Source: Aureimonas jatrophae (GTDB taxonomy: Bacteria; Pseudomonadota; Alphaproteobacteria; Rhizobiales; Rhizobiaceae). Taken from it: 64,000 nucleotides of DNA. The notes beneath the pieces were generated by a model. The model had not been told where the DNA came from. It saw only the letters and a list, made by a program, of their open reading frames with translations, and made no database searches. The position numbers and the translations under genes were made by a program. The DNA lies in contig NZ_FNIT01000001.1 of NCBI RefSeq assembly GCF_900104035.1, positions 683,262-747,261 on the forward strand. Direction: 5' to 3'. Each line of letters opens with the position of its first letter. Position 1 is the first letter of the stretch. This document shows positions 8,246-17,776 of this stretch, piece by piece.

Positions 8246-9673
8246 ATGAGCACACTCGCGGCCGCGGCACCCGCCGCCCGTCCCGCCCGCTCGCGCTCGC
8301 TCAAGGCGCTGGGCGCGGTGAACTTCTTTCTGGCCGACGTTCGCGACGGCCTGGGACCCTTTCTCGGCATCTTTCTGATCGGACGGGGCTGGGACACGGC
8401 GACGATCGGCCTCGTGATGACGATCGGCGGCATCGCCGGCATGCTGGCCACGACGCCGCTCGGCGCGCTCGCCGACGCCACGCGCGCCAAGCGCTTCATG
8501 GTCGCCTTCTGCGCCGCGCTCGTGATCGCCGCCTCGCTCGCGATCCTCTTCGTGCCGAGCTTCGCCTTCGTCACGGCCTCGCAGATCGCCACCGGCATCG
8601 CGGGCGCGGCGATCGGCCCGGCCATCGCCGGACTGACGCTCGGCCTCGTCGGGCAGAAGGGCCTGGCACCCCAGCTCGGCCGCAACGAGGCCTGGAACCA
8701 TGGCGGCAACGTCGTGGCGGCGGCCGGTGCCGGCTTCTTCGGCTACGAGTTCGGCCTGCCGGCGGTGTTCATGCTGATGACGCTGATGGCGGTCGGCTCG
8801 ATCATCGCGGTTCTCACCATCAAGGCGGACGATATCGACCACGACGCCGCGCGCGGCCTGGAGCGCCAGGAGGGCCAAGACCGCGAGGCGCCGTCGGGCT
8901 TCGGTGTCCTGTGGCGCTCGACGCCGCTCCTGATCCTGGCCGGAACCCTAATGCTCTTCCACTTCGGCAACGGCGCCATGCTGCCGCTGCTCGGTCAGCA
9001 GGTCGCCGCCCAGCAGGTGGCCGAGGAAACGGGCGCCGGCTCGGCCGATGCGGCCGCGACCGGCGGCGCGGCCGTGCCCAGCGCCAACCAGCCGGCCGGC
9101 AACGGCACCGCCACGGCGACCGCCATCGCGCCGGGCCAGGCGACCGCAGGCCGCCCGGCGGCCGAGCCGGTCCAGCAGCAGACGAGCCTCAAATCGCTCC
9201 TGAGCGATCCGGTCTCCTACACGGCGGCGACCGTCATCATCGCGCAGCTCACCATGATCCCGGTGGCGCTGCTCGCCGCCGGATTTGCCGGTCGGCGCGG
9301 CTACTTCCTGCTGCTGGTGGCCGCGCTCGTGGCGCTTCCCGTGCGCGGCCTCATCGCCGGCCTGTGGCCGAACCCCTACGCGCTGATCCCCGTGCAGATG
9401 CTGGACGGCGTGGGCGCGGGCTTGCTGGGCGTTGCCGTGCCCGGCCTTGTCGCGCGCATCCTGCGCGGCACGGGCCACGTCAACGCTGGCCTGGGCGCGG
9501 TGATGACGGTGCAGGGCGTCGGCGCCTCGCTCAGCCCCGCGATCGCCGGCTTGATCGTCGAGCGCTTCGGCTTCTCGACCGCCTATCTGGCGCTTGCCGG
9601 CTTTGCCGTGTGCGGCCTCGTCCTGTGGCTCGTCTCCGCTCCCAAGGTTGCCGCCGCCTGCAAGGGCGAATAG
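8246..9673 (+). CDS. MFS transporter
   Basis: Integral membrane protein of 475 residues; ATG 8246 chosen because GGTGGAGA lies just upstream. Twelve hydrophobic segments fit the major facilitator superfamily, and the loop GALADATRAKR after segment 2 matches the MFS signature. Between the two halves (about residues 255-315) is an Ala/Gln/Pro/Thr-rich low-complexity stretch, probably a cytoplasmic loop. Substrate cannot be read from the sequence. It is separated by 126 bp from the binding-protein gene and 160 bp from the next transporter. Confidence 0.8.
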   Translation: MSTLAAAAPAARPARSRSLKALGAVNFFLADVRDGLGPFLGIFLIGRGWDTATIGLVMTIGGIAGMLATTPLGALADATRAKRFMVAFCAALVIAASLAILFVPSFAFVTASQIATGIAGAAIGPAIAGLTLGLVGQKGLAPQLGRNEAWNHGGNVVAAAGAGFFGYEFGLPAVFMLMTLMAVGSIIAVLTIKADDIDHDAARGLERQEGQDREAPSGFGVLWRSTPLLILAGTLMLFHFGNGAMLPLLGQQVAAQQVAEETGAGSADAAATGGAAVPSANQPAGNGTATATAIAPGQATAGRPAAEPVQQQTSLKSLLSDPVSYTAATVIIAQLTMIPVALLAAGFAGRRGYFLLLVAALVALPVRGLIAGLWPNPYALIPVQMLDGVGAGLLGVAVPGLVARILRGTGHVNAGLGAVMTVQGVGASLSPAIAGLIVERFGFSTAYLALAGFAVCGLVLWLVSAPKVAAACKGE

Positions 9674-9833
9674 AGCGCCGCAGGTCCGTGCAGCCGGGCG
9701 GCTCCCGCCGCCCCGCTCCACGGATCTGCGGCATCCGCTTCTGCGCGCCGCGCTGACCGCACGGCACGGCTATGGGCACGTGGTTCAGGGCGCCCGGCGG
9801 CGGAGCGTCGAATCTTCAGGAGAACGGCAGGCG

Positions 9834-11090
9834 ATGGGCGCAAACGCGGGTATCTGGCTGATCAGCGCGCTGAGCGTCGCGGGCGTCATCTTCCGGCCCT
9901 TCCGGTGGCCGGAATGGGTCTTCGCGCTGGTGGGCGCGGTTCTTCTGGTCGCCCTGGGCCTGATCGCGCCGCGCGAGGGGCTGGTCGGCGTCCGCTCCGG
10001 GCTCGACGTCTACCTGTTCCTGGCCGGCATGATGCTGCTGGCCGAGATCGCGCGCCGCGAGGGCCTGTTCGACACGCTGGCGGCGCTCGCCGCCGGGCGG
10101 GCCAACGGCTCGCCCGAGCGCCTCTTCGTCCTGATCTACCTCGTCGCGACGCTGGTGACCGTATTCCTGTCGAACGACGCGACCGCCGTGGTGATGACGC
10201 CGGCGGTGGCCGCGGTGGCGCGCGCGGCCCGCGCGTCCGATGCCGTGCCCTATCTTCTCGTCTGCGCCTTTGTCGCGAACGCCGCCTCGTTCGTCCTGCC
10301 GATCTCCAATCCCGCCAACCTCGTGGTGTTCGGCGAGCACCTGCCGCACCTCGGCGAATGGCTGGCGCGCTTTCTCCTGCCCTCGGTCCTGTCGATCGTG
10401 GCGACCTTCCTGGTGCTGCGTTGGACGCAGCGCGAGGCGCTCCGGGGACAGCTGGGCGAGATCGTCACCGTTCCGCCGCTCAGCCACGGCGGACGCGTCG
10501 CCGCGATCGGCCTCGCGGTTGCCGCATTGGTTCTGGTGGTCGCCTCCTGGCTCGGCTTCGAGCTCGGCTGGCCGACGCTGATCGCCGCGCTCGGCACGCT
10601 TCTGGTCACCTCGATCGCCGAGCGGCGTGCGCCCTGGGGAGCGCTCGGCGGCGTGTCCTGGGATACGCTGGTGCTGGTGGCGGGCCTGTTCGTGATCGTG
10701 CGCGCGCTGGAGCTCAGCGGGTTGCAGGATGCGCTGGCGAACGCGCTGCAGGAACCGCTGAACGCGGCCCCGCGCATCGGCGCGCTCGCGATCGGCTCCG
10801 CACTCGCGGTGGGCACCAACCTCACCAACAACCTGCCGCTCGGTCTTCTGGCGGGCGCCTTCGCGCAAGGTGTCGAGCTGCCGCGCCGCGTCGTCGACGC
10901 GATCCTGGTAGGCGTCGACATCGGTCCCAACCTGTCGGTCACCGGCTCGCTCGCGACCATCCTCTGGCTGACCGCGCTGCGGCGCGAGGGGATCGAATTC
11001 GGCGCCTGGCGCTTCCTGAAGCTCGGCTTCGTGGTGATGCCGCCCGCGCTCGTTCTGGCGCTTCTGGCGGTCGCCTTCCAGCCCTGGTAG
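9834..11090 (+). CDS. ArsB/SLC13-type ion transporter
   Basis: Polytopic membrane protein of 418 residues. The frame is open from 9594, but ATG 9834 follows CAGGAGAACGGCAGG and starts directly before the first membrane helix. Two repeated motifs mark the ion-transporter superfamily: FLSNDATAVVMTP in the first half and GTNLTNNLPLGLLAG in the second. ArsB exports arsenite; SLC13/NhaD relatives move dicarboxylates, sulfate or Na+/H+. No ars genes are adjacent, so arsenite export is only one option. Confidence 0.78.
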   Translation: MGANAGIWLISALSVAGVIFRPFRWPEWVFALVGAVLLVALGLIAPREGLVGVRSGLDVYLFLAGMMLLAEIARREGLFDTLAALAAGRANGSPERLFVLIYLVATLVTVFLSNDATAVVMTPAVAAVARAARASDAVPYLLVCAFVANAASFVLPISNPANLVVFGEHLPHLGEWLARFLLPSVLSIVATFLVLRWTQREALRGQLGEIVTVPPLSHGGRVAAIGLAVAALVLVVASWLGFELGWPTLIAALGTLLVTSIAERRAPWGALGGVSWDTLVLVAGLFVIVRALELSGLQDALANALQEPLNAAPRIGALAIGSALAVGTNLTNNLPLGLLAGAFAQGVELPRRVVDAILVGVDIGPNLSVTGSLATILWLTALRREGIEFGAWRFLKLGFVVMPPALVLALLAVAFQPW

Positions 11091-11227
11091 GCGATTTCGC
11101 TCCGTTCGCCGACGTTTCGACGCAGTTATCCGATTTGTCATGATCGGAGCGACGGATCGGGTGTAGGAGATTGTCGCGCGAACCGTTGTCGCCGTCAGCG
11201 ACAACGCCGGACATCGGAGGAATTTCT

Positions 11228-11941
11228 ATGGCCCAGAGCTCGCAATCCCGCTTTTCGCTTCCCACGCTCGCCATGCTGGCCATGGGCGGCGCGGCGGCCG
11301 TGGTGGTGCTCGCCTCGAACGGCGCGGAGGCCGACGAGGCCATGCGCCGCGTTCCCGCCCCTCCGGCCGAGACCGCCGCAGCCGCGGGACCGCAGACGGC
11401 GGTGCTGGCTGGCGGTTGCTTCTGGGGCGTCGAGGGGGTCTTCGAGCACGTGCGCGGCGTGACCCACGTCGAGTCCGGCTATGCCGGCGGCCAGGCGAAG
11501 ACGGCGACCTACGACGAGGTTTCGGGCGGCCGCACCGGCCACGCCGAGTCCGTTCGCATCACGTACGATCCCTCGCAGATCACCTATGGCGAGATCCTGC
11601 AGATCTACTTCTCGGTGGCGCACGACCCGACGCAGCTCGACCGCCAGGGTCCCGACCACGGCACGCAGTACCGCTCGGCGATCTTCGCGCAGACCCCGGC
11701 GCAGGCCGCCGAGGCGAAGCGCTACATCCAGCAGCTCGATGGCGCCAAGACCTATGGCAAGCCGCTCGTGACCCGGATCGAGACCGGCGCGTTCTACCCG
11801 GCCGAGGAGTACCACCAGGACTTCATGGCCCGGAACCCGGCCTATCCCTACATCGTCGTGAACGACCGCCCGAAGGTCGAGGCGCTGCAGAAGTTCTTCC
11901 CCGAGCGCTACCGCACCGAGGTCGCCGCCAAGGCGGGCTGA
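11228..11941 (+). CDS. msrA: Peptide-methionine (S)-S-oxide reductase, exported, single cysteine
   Basis: 237 residues. ATG 11228 has GGAGG seven bases upstream. An N-terminal hydrophobic segment (about residues 10-33) followed by AEADEA indicates export or membrane anchoring. The catalytic motif GGCFWGVEG is present, as are GYAGG and HAESVRITYDP, both MsrA hallmarks. MsrA reduces methionine-S-sulfoxide in oxidised proteins. The catalytic Cys is the only cysteine in the whole protein, so there is no resolving cysteine and recycling must use an external reductant. The gene ends 4 bp from the convergent etfB. Confidence 0.92.
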   Translation: MAQSSQSRFSLPTLAMLAMGGAAAVVVLASNGAEADEAMRRVPAPPAETAAAAGPQTAVLAGGCFWGVEGVFEHVRGVTHVESGYAGGQAKTATYDEVSGGRTGHAESVRITYDPSQITYGEILQIYFSVAHDPTQLDRQGPDHGTQYRSAIFAQTPAQAAEAKRYIQQLDGAKTYGKPLVTRIETGAFYPAEEYHQDFMARNPAYPYIVVNDRPKVEALQKFFPERYRTEVAAKAG

Positions 11942-11945
11942 CGGG

Positions 11946-12662
11946 TCAGGGTATCGCGCGGATGCGGCGCAGCTCGGCCAGAACCGCGCGCGCCGCCTCC
12001 TCCGGCGTCGGTCCGACGAGCCGCGTGCCCGCGCCCGTGGCCGCGTCCGCCACGATCGGCGCGCGGCGGCGCAGGGGCCGCTCCTCGACCATCCCCGAGG
12101 GATGCATCTCGTCCGGCGCTGCCGGCTCGCGTCGCTCGACGCGGCCGCGGCGCTCCTGCGCGTAGGCATACGGGGCGGGCGCCGGTGCGCCCGCATGCGC
12201 GATAGCGATGAGCGGCCGGGCCGACGCGAGAACGCGGCGCGCACCGCGCGGCAGGGCCTCCGTGACCTCCACGCCCGCGCTTGTGCGCGCGACCGCGACG
12301 ATGCCGGCCGCGATCTCCCAGCCCAGCCGTCCCGCGAGCCGATAGGGAACGAGGCCTGTCTCGTCGCCGCCCACGGAGCGTGGCCCGGCCAGCGCCAGCG
12401 AGAACCCGTCCGCCCGCACGGCTTCGGCCAGCGCCGGCACGGGGTCGGTGCCCTCCGGCAGGCGAAGATGCACGAGGTGGTCGAGCCCATGGCCGAGCGC
12501 CTGGGTCGGCCCCGCCGGATCGGCACCGGCAAACAGGCCCACGACCTCGCCGCCGAGCGTGCGGGCGAGCGCCAGCGCCTGCAGCTCGCCGCGCGTCGGC
12601 ACGGGGCGACCCGATACGGGGTGACGGCTCGCCGACAGGAGAAGGGCGATGCGCACGCTCAC
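11946..12662 (-). CDS. etfB: Electron transfer flavoprotein, beta subunit
   Basis: 238 residues from GTG 12662, which overlaps the etfA stop as GTGA. The N-terminus VRIALLLSASRHPVSG and the later DETGLVPYRLAGRLGWE fit the ETF beta fold (AMP-binding subunit), though the sequence is divergent from housekeeping ETF. ETF takes electrons from flavin dehydrogenases and passes them to ETF-quinone oxidoreductase. It is the last gene of the betaine operon and probably a dedicated acceptor for dimethylglycine demethylase. Confidence 0.8.
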   Translation of the reverse strand: MSVRIALLLSASRHPVSGRPVPTRGELQALALARTLGGEVVGLFAGADPAGPTQALGHGLDHLVHLRLPEGTDPVPALAEAVRADGFSLALAGPRSVGGDETGLVPYRLAGRLGWEIAAGIVAVARTSAGVEVTEALPRGARRVLASARPLIAIAHAGAPAPAPYAYAQERRGRVERREPAAPDEMHPSGMVEERPLRRRAPIVADAATGAGTRLVGPTPEEAARAVLAELRRIRAIP

Positions 12663-13819
12663 TCGCCTCGCTGGAGAAGCTTGAGCATCGCCCGCATCAC
12701 CGGTCCGGCGTCGGCGACGACCGCAAGGCTCGCGCGCTCCACCATCGCGGCGTGAAGGTCGGTGTTGACGGCGACGACGTTGCGACAACCCGCGATGCCC
12801 TGCAGGTGCTGCGGCGCGCCGGCGATGCCGAGCGCGAGATAGCAATCGGCCATCAGCACGGTGCCGCTCGCCCCGACCTGGGCCGCACGCGGCATGAGGC
12901 CGGCGTCGCACAGCATGCGGCTGGCGCCGGGCGTGGCGCCCAGCGCCTCGGCCAGCGCGCGAAACAGCGCGAGGTCCGCGACCCCGTTGCCGGCGGCGGC
13001 CACGAAATCGGCCTCGGCCAGGGGCTGGGCGCCGCGCGCCGCGGCAAGGCGTCGTGTTTCACGCGAAACCGGATCGGCCACCGCGACCTCGACCGCGCGG
13101 CCCTCGCGCGGGGCCTCGGGCTTCACGGCGATCCTGTTCTTGGCCAGCGTGACGATCGCGGCGCTTCGCGCGATCTGGTCGATGCCGCGGCCCGGCACGG
13201 CGCGCGTGAGCGTGCCCTCGGTCGACACGGCTTCCGCGGCCGCGAAGAAGGCACGATCGGTGCGGGCGGCGAGCCGGCGCGCGAGATCGCCGCCCGCCTC
13301 GCTCTCGGGGCAAAGGATGTGCGGCAGGGCGAGTTCGTCCCAGACCGCCAGCACCCGCTCGAAGCGGCTCGCGGGGTGATCCTCGGGCGGGATCACGACG
13401 AGGCGGTCCGCGCCGAGCCGCCCGGCATCCGCGACCGGGCGGTCGGCGACTAGGACGACGCCTCCCGACGCGTCGGCCCAGCGCCGCGCGGCGGCCAGGC
13501 ACTGCCGGTCGTGCGGCGTCAGCTCGTCTTCTCCCGGATCGGCCACCACGAGGATGCGCAGCGCCGCGTCCTCGACCCGGATCGGCTCAGGCTCGCGCGC
13601 TGGGGCAAGCACCGGCGCGGCGGCGATGCCTGCGGCGGGTGCGTGGCTGCGGTCGAGGCGCGGGCGACCGGCGGGACCCGGCAGGAGCACGGTGTCGCGG
13701 CGCGGGTCGCGGCGAGGGCGCTTGGCCGAAGCACTGGCCCAGTCGAAGCGCAGTCGCCCCGCGCCCCCGGCGAGGCGATGGGCTTCGCGCTCCGCGCGCG
13801 GGTCGCGGCGCGGGCGCAT
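12659..13819 (-). CDS. etfA: Electron transfer flavoprotein, alpha subunit
   Basis: 386 residues; ATG 13819 shares one base with the dgcB stop (TGATG). The first 95 residues are an Arg/Pro-rich extension not found in standard ETF alpha. The C-terminal FAD domain has VGASGTVLMADCYLALGIAG then APQHLQGI and VAVNTDLHAAM, matching the usual GQTGK...GISGAIQH...NTD pattern. It forms the FAD-carrying subunit with EtfB. Location directly after dgcB indicates that it drains electrons from demethylation. Confidence 0.85.
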   Translation of the reverse strand: MRPRRDPRAEREAHRLAGGAGRLRFDWASASAKRPRRDPRRDTVLLPGPAGRPRLDRSHAPAAGIAAAPVLAPAREPEPIRVEDAALRILVVADPGEDELTPHDRQCLAAARRWADASGGVVLVADRPVADAGRLGADRLVVIPPEDHPASRFERVLAVWDELALPHILCPESEAGGDLARRLAARTDRAFFAAAEAVSTEGTLTRAVPGRGIDQIARSAAIVTLAKNRIAVKPEAPREGRAVEVAVADPVSRETRRLAAARGAQPLAEADFVAAAGNGVADLALFRALAEALGATPGASRMLCDAGLMPRAAQVGASGTVLMADCYLALGIAGAPQHLQGIAGCRNVVAVNTDLHAAMVERASLAVVADAGPVMRAMLKLLQRGE

Positions 13820-15723
13820 CAGGCCGGCACCGCTGCGCGGGACGGCTCGGCGGGCTCGAGCGCCCGCAGGGTGAGCTCGGCGATGTCGAGGACGTCGGGC
13901 CGCTCGCCCGCCACGCCCTCCAGCATCACGGCGCATTGCGGGCAGGCGACGGCGACCAGCGCCGCACCGGTCTCGGCGGCCTGCGCCATGCGGATATCGG
14001 GGATGCGCCGCTCGCCCGCGACGTCGCTGAGCGGCGCGCCGCCCCCGCCGCCGCAGCACAGGGCGCGGGTGCCCGAGCGCGCCATCTCGCGGCGCTCCAG
14101 GCCGAGCCGGTCGAGGAGCCGGCGCGGGGCGTCCACCTCGCCGTTGTAGCGCGCGAGATAGCAGGGGTCGTGGAACGTCACGGCCTCGCCGCCGGCCGGC
14201 CGCAACGCGAGACGGCCCGTGGCGGCGAGCTCGTCCAGAAAGGCGGTGTGGTGGACGACCTCGAAGCGGCCGCCGAGCGCGGGATACTCGTTGCGGATCG
14301 TGTGGAGCGAGTGCGGGTCGGCGGTGAGGATGCGCATGAACCTGTACCGGTTCAGCGTCTCGATGTTGAGCCGCGCGAGGCGCTGGAACGTCGCCTCGTC
14401 GCCGAGCCGGCGCGCGAGGTCGCCGCAGTCGCGCTCCTCCTCGCCCAGCACCGCGAAGTCGACCTTCGCGGCCCGCAGGAGAGCCACCAGCGCGCGCAGG
14501 GTGCGGCCCGTGCGCAGGTCGTAGGCGCCGGTTCCCAGCCACAGGAGAAGCTCGGCGCCGCCCCGTTCGCCCATCAGCGGCAGGTCGGGCGCGAAGTCGG
14601 TGCGGTTGGCGAGCGGGTTGCCGCCCGGCTCGTCGGCACCGCGCAACTCGGCCAGCGCGGCTTCCGCGTGGATCGGTACGGCGCCGCGCTCCAGCGTCTG
14701 GAAACGGCGAAGATCCACGATCGCGTCCACATGCTCGATCATCATCGGACATTCGCTGACGCAGGCGCGGCAGGTCGTGCAGCTCCAGAGCGTGTCGGGA
14801 TGCACCAGCGCATCCTTGCCGATCACCGGCGCATGAAGGCCGGAGACGCCGGCGACGGCACGCGCATGGGGATAGGGGCTGCCGGCATAGGCCGGGTTGC
14901 CGCCGGGCGTCATCGCGGCCGCCAGATCCTGGACGAGGCGCTTGGGGTTCAGCGGCTGACCGGCCGCAAAGGCCGGGCAGGCCGCCTCGCAGCGCCCGCA
15001 CTGGATGCAGGCGTCGAAGGACAGGAGCGTGTTCCACGTGAAATCGGCGGGCACGTCCGCGCCGAGCCTCTCCGCGTCGAGGTCGAGCGGGCGTAGCGCC
15101 GTGTCGCGCCGGTCGTGGCCGAAGCGCGCCGGCCGGGGGTGAGCTGCGAGCCAGGTGGCGCCGGCCACCGCATGGCGCATCGGTCCGGCGCCGACGCTCC
15201 AGGCAAGGCCGAGGCCCCCCGCGACGGCGAGCGCGAACCCGGTCCAGCCAAGGACCGGCGACAGGGCGAGCGCCTGCGCGCCAGCCGCGAGCGTGCCGCC
15301 CAGCGCAAGGCCGAGCAGCAGAAAGGGCAGGACCTGGAACGCGCCGCCCGACAGGCGCTGCGGCCTGGCGGGATAGCGCCGCGCGCCGACCGCCAGCGTT
15401 CCCGCCAGCATCAGAAGAAAGGCGAGCGCGGCAAGGCCGGCAAAGACGCGCGAGGCGCCGAGCGGGGGAAGGAGCGCGAGCGCGGCGAGGGCGCAGGCCG
15501 CGATGAGGCCGCCCGCCACGGCTGCGTGCATGCGCGCGGCATAGGGGTCGCGCGCCACAACAGTGTGGACGTCGTGAAGGTAGCGGCCGGGAAGCGCCAG
15601 AAGTTCGGCGCGCCAGTCGACCGGAGCGGGTGCGCCCGCGCGCCAGAGCCGGACCCGCGGCCAGAGCCGCAGCGCCGCGACGAGGACCATCAGGAGAACG
15701 AGGAGCCCCAGCGCGGCGGTCAC
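13819..15723 (-). CDS. dgcB: Dimethylglycine demethylase subunit B, membrane Fe-S protein
   Basis: 634 residues from GTG 15723. The N-terminal third has several membrane helices (first near residues 3-20, others near 70-160 and 180-220). Then come two 4Fe-4S motifs, CIQCGRCEAACP and CTTCRACVSECP, and a C-terminal CCG domain with AGTRALCCGGGGG. This is the layout of heterodisulfide-reductase-like partners of DgcA. It likely passes electrons from DgcA to ETF or quinone at the inner membrane. It begins 10 bp after dgcA and overlaps etfA by one base. An equivalent subunit acts in stachydrine demethylation, so the substrate relies on the neighbouring gbcAB. Confidence 0.85.
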   Translation of the reverse strand: MTAALGLLVLLMVLVAALRLWPRVRLWRAGAPAPVDWRAELLALPGRYLHDVHTVVARDPYAARMHAAVAGGLIAACALAALALLPPLGASRVFAGLAALAFLLMLAGTLAVGARRYPARPQRLSGGAFQVLPFLLLGLALGGTLAAGAQALALSPVLGWTGFALAVAGGLGLAWSVGAGPMRHAVAGATWLAAHPRPARFGHDRRDTALRPLDLDAERLGADVPADFTWNTLLSFDACIQCGRCEAACPAFAAGQPLNPKRLVQDLAAAMTPGGNPAYAGSPYPHARAVAGVSGLHAPVIGKDALVHPDTLWSCTTCRACVSECPMMIEHVDAIVDLRRFQTLERGAVPIHAEAALAELRGADEPGGNPLANRTDFAPDLPLMGERGGAELLLWLGTGAYDLRTGRTLRALVALLRAAKVDFAVLGEEERDCGDLARRLGDEATFQRLARLNIETLNRYRFMRILTADPHSLHTIRNEYPALGGRFEVVHHTAFLDELAATGRLALRPAGGEAVTFHDPCYLARYNGEVDAPRRLLDRLGLERREMARSGTRALCCGGGGGAPLSDVAGERRIPDIRMAQAAETGAALVAVACPQCAVMLEGVAGERPDVLDIAELTLRALEPAEPSRAAVPA

Positions 15724-15733
15724 GGGCGCGGCC

Positions 15734-17776
15734 TCACAGGTCCTTGCACAGGCGCAGCGCGTCGTAGATCGCGGCGTGGATGTTGCGCCCCGCCACCGCA
15801 TCGCCGAGCCGGTAGAGCTGGAAGCCCTCGCCGTCGCCGGGCTGCGGGCGGCCCTCGACCAGCGCCTCCTGGTCGATCTGGCCGTGATTGGCCGAGCGGT
15901 CCTTCAGCGCGAAGTAGAGCGCGTCCACGGGTCTGGTGCCGTAGTCCACCACGACTCGGTCGACGACGCGCTCCTCTTCCGCGTCGGTGTAGGTGTTGCG
16001 CAGCGCGGCGACGAGGCGGTTTCCCTCGGGATAGACCTCGATCAGCTCCATGTTGGGCGTCATCACGACGCCGAGCTTGTAGAGCTCGCGCAGGTGGATC
16101 GGCTGGTTCGTGGTGCCGATCTCCTCGCCCACCATGCGGTCGTGGGTCGCGATCTCGACGAGGCAGCCGCGCTTGGCCATGAGCTCGGCGGTCGAGGCGG
16201 CGTTGTGCTGGCCCATGTTGTCGTAGAGGAGCACGGTTCCGGTCGGCTCGACGCGGCCCTCCAGAACGTCCCAGGTGGACACGGCGTGGCGCTCAGTGCC
16301 GGTCGCGTGGCCCATGTTCGGCAAGCCCCCTGTCGCCACGATGACGACGTCGGGCGCCTCGGCCTCGACGAGCGCGGCGGTGGCCTCCGTGCCGAGGCGC
16401 ACGTCGACGCCGAGCTTTGCGACCTGCCCCTCCAGCCAGCGCGGGATGCCGGTCAGCGCCTCGCGCCACGTGCCCTTGGCGGCGATGCGCACCTGTCCGC
16501 CGAGCTGGTTCGAGCGCTCGAACAGGACGACGCGGTGGCCGCGCGCGGCCGAGACGCGGGCCGCCTCGAGCCCCGCGACGCCGCCGCCGACCACCACCAC
16601 GGTCTTGCGGCGCCCGTCGGTCCTGGGAACGACGTGCGGCATGGTCGCCTCGCGCCCCGTCGCCGCGTTCTGGATGCAGAGCGCGTCGCCGCCGACATAG
16701 ATGCGGTCGATGCAGTAGCCGGCGCCGACGCACTGCCGGATGTCGTCGGCCCGGCCGGCTTCCAGCTTTCGCACGAGGTGCGGGTCGGCGATGTGCGCGC
16801 GCGTCATCGCGACCATGTCGACATGGCCCTCGTGGACGGCGCGGGCGGCGGTCGCGAGATCCGTCACGCGCTGGGCGTGGAAGACCGGCACGTCCACCTC
16901 GCGCTTCACCGCGCTCGCGATGGGAAGGAACGGCGCGACGGGAAAGCTCATGTTGGGCAGCGACACGGCGTGGGCGATGTGGTCGCGCGCCTGTCCGCCC
17001 ATCACGTTCAGGAAGTCGACGAGGCCGCGCCGGCTGTATTCGGTGGCGATGCGCGTCAGGTCGTCGGCCGTGAGGCCGTCCGGGATCAGCTCGTCGCCCG
17101 ACATGCGAATGCCGATCACGAAGTCCTCGCCGGCCGCCTCGCGCATAGCCTCCAGCACCTCGATGCCGAAGCGCATGCGGTTCTCCAGCGAGCCGCCGTA
17201 GCCATCCGTGCGCCGGTTCGAGCTCGGGCTCCAGAACTGGTCCACGAGATGGCCGTGGGCGGCCGAGATCTCGCAGCCATCGAGGCCCCCCTCGCGGCAC
17301 CGGCGCGCGGCCTCTGCAAAGCTGCGCACGATGCGCGCGATGTCCTCGGGCTCCATCTCCTTGGGCGTCGAGCGCGAGGCCGGCTCGCGCTCGACCGACG
17401 GGGCGACCACCGGCATCCAGTTGTCGGTGTTGTCCTTGGTGCGCCGGCCCATGTGGGTCAGCTGGATCATCAGCTTGGCGCCGTGCCGGTGGATGCGGTC
17501 GGCGAACTCGCGGAAGAACGGCACCACCGCGTCGTCGACCACGGAGACCTGGGCCCAGGGCGTCGCCGGGCTGTCGATCGCGACCGACGAGGAGCCGCCG
17601 AACATGGTGAGGCCGATGCCGCCCTTGGCCTTTTCCTCGTGGTAGAGCTGGTAGCGCTCGGCCGGCTTGCCGCCGACGCCGTAGCCCGGCGCATGGCTCG
17701 TCGACATGACGCGGTTGCGGATCGTCAGGCCCCGGATGGTGATCGGGCGCAGAAGCGCTTCGGCATGGGCGATCAC
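15734..17776 (-). CDS. dgcA: Dimethylglycine demethylase subunit A (TMADH-like flavoprotein)
   Basis: 680 residues from GTG 17776 (GTGA overlap with the gbdR stop). An old-yellow-enzyme-type FMN barrel (about 1-370; LLRPITIRGLTIRNRV, SAAHGHLVDQFWSP) is followed by a cysteine region CVGAGYCIDRIYVGGDALC and an FAD/NAD domain (VVVVGGGVAGLEAARV). This is the architecture of trimethylamine dehydrogenase and of DgcA, which removes a methyl group from dimethylglycine to give sarcosine. Neighbours gbcAB and soxBDAG make glycine betaine catabolism the best reading; stachydrine demethylase is the main alternative. Confidence 0.88.
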   Translation of the reverse strand: MIAHAEALLRPITIRGLTIRNRVMSTSHAPGYGVGGKPAERYQLYHEEKAKGGIGLTMFGGSSSVAIDSPATPWAQVSVVDDAVVPFFREFADRIHRHGAKLMIQLTHMGRRTKDNTDNWMPVVAPSVEREPASRSTPKEMEPEDIARIVRSFAEAARRCREGGLDGCEISAAHGHLVDQFWSPSSNRRTDGYGGSLENRMRFGIEVLEAMREAAGEDFVIGIRMSGDELIPDGLTADDLTRIATEYSRRGLVDFLNVMGGQARDHIAHAVSLPNMSFPVAPFLPIASAVKREVDVPVFHAQRVTDLATAARAVHEGHVDMVAMTRAHIADPHLVRKLEAGRADDIRQCVGAGYCIDRIYVGGDALCIQNAATGREATMPHVVPRTDGRRKTVVVVGGGVAGLEAARVSAARGHRVVLFERSNQLGGQVRIAAKGTWREALTGIPRWLEGQVAKLGVDVRLGTEATAALVEAEAPDVVIVATGGLPNMGHATGTERHAVSTWDVLEGRVEPTGTVLLYDNMGQHNAASTAELMAKRGCLVEIATHDRMVGEEIGTTNQPIHLRELYKLGVVMTPNMELIEVYPEGNRLVAALRNTYTDAEEERVVDRVVVDYGTRPVDALYFALKDRSANHGQIDQEALVEGRPQPGDGEGFQLYRLGDAVAGRNIHAAIYDALRLCKDL

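Noticed and set aside
9834-11090. Calling the transporter an arsenite pump
   Set aside because: The fold motif fits ArsB but also other SLC13/NhaD-type carriers, and no arsR, arsC or arsH is adjacent.
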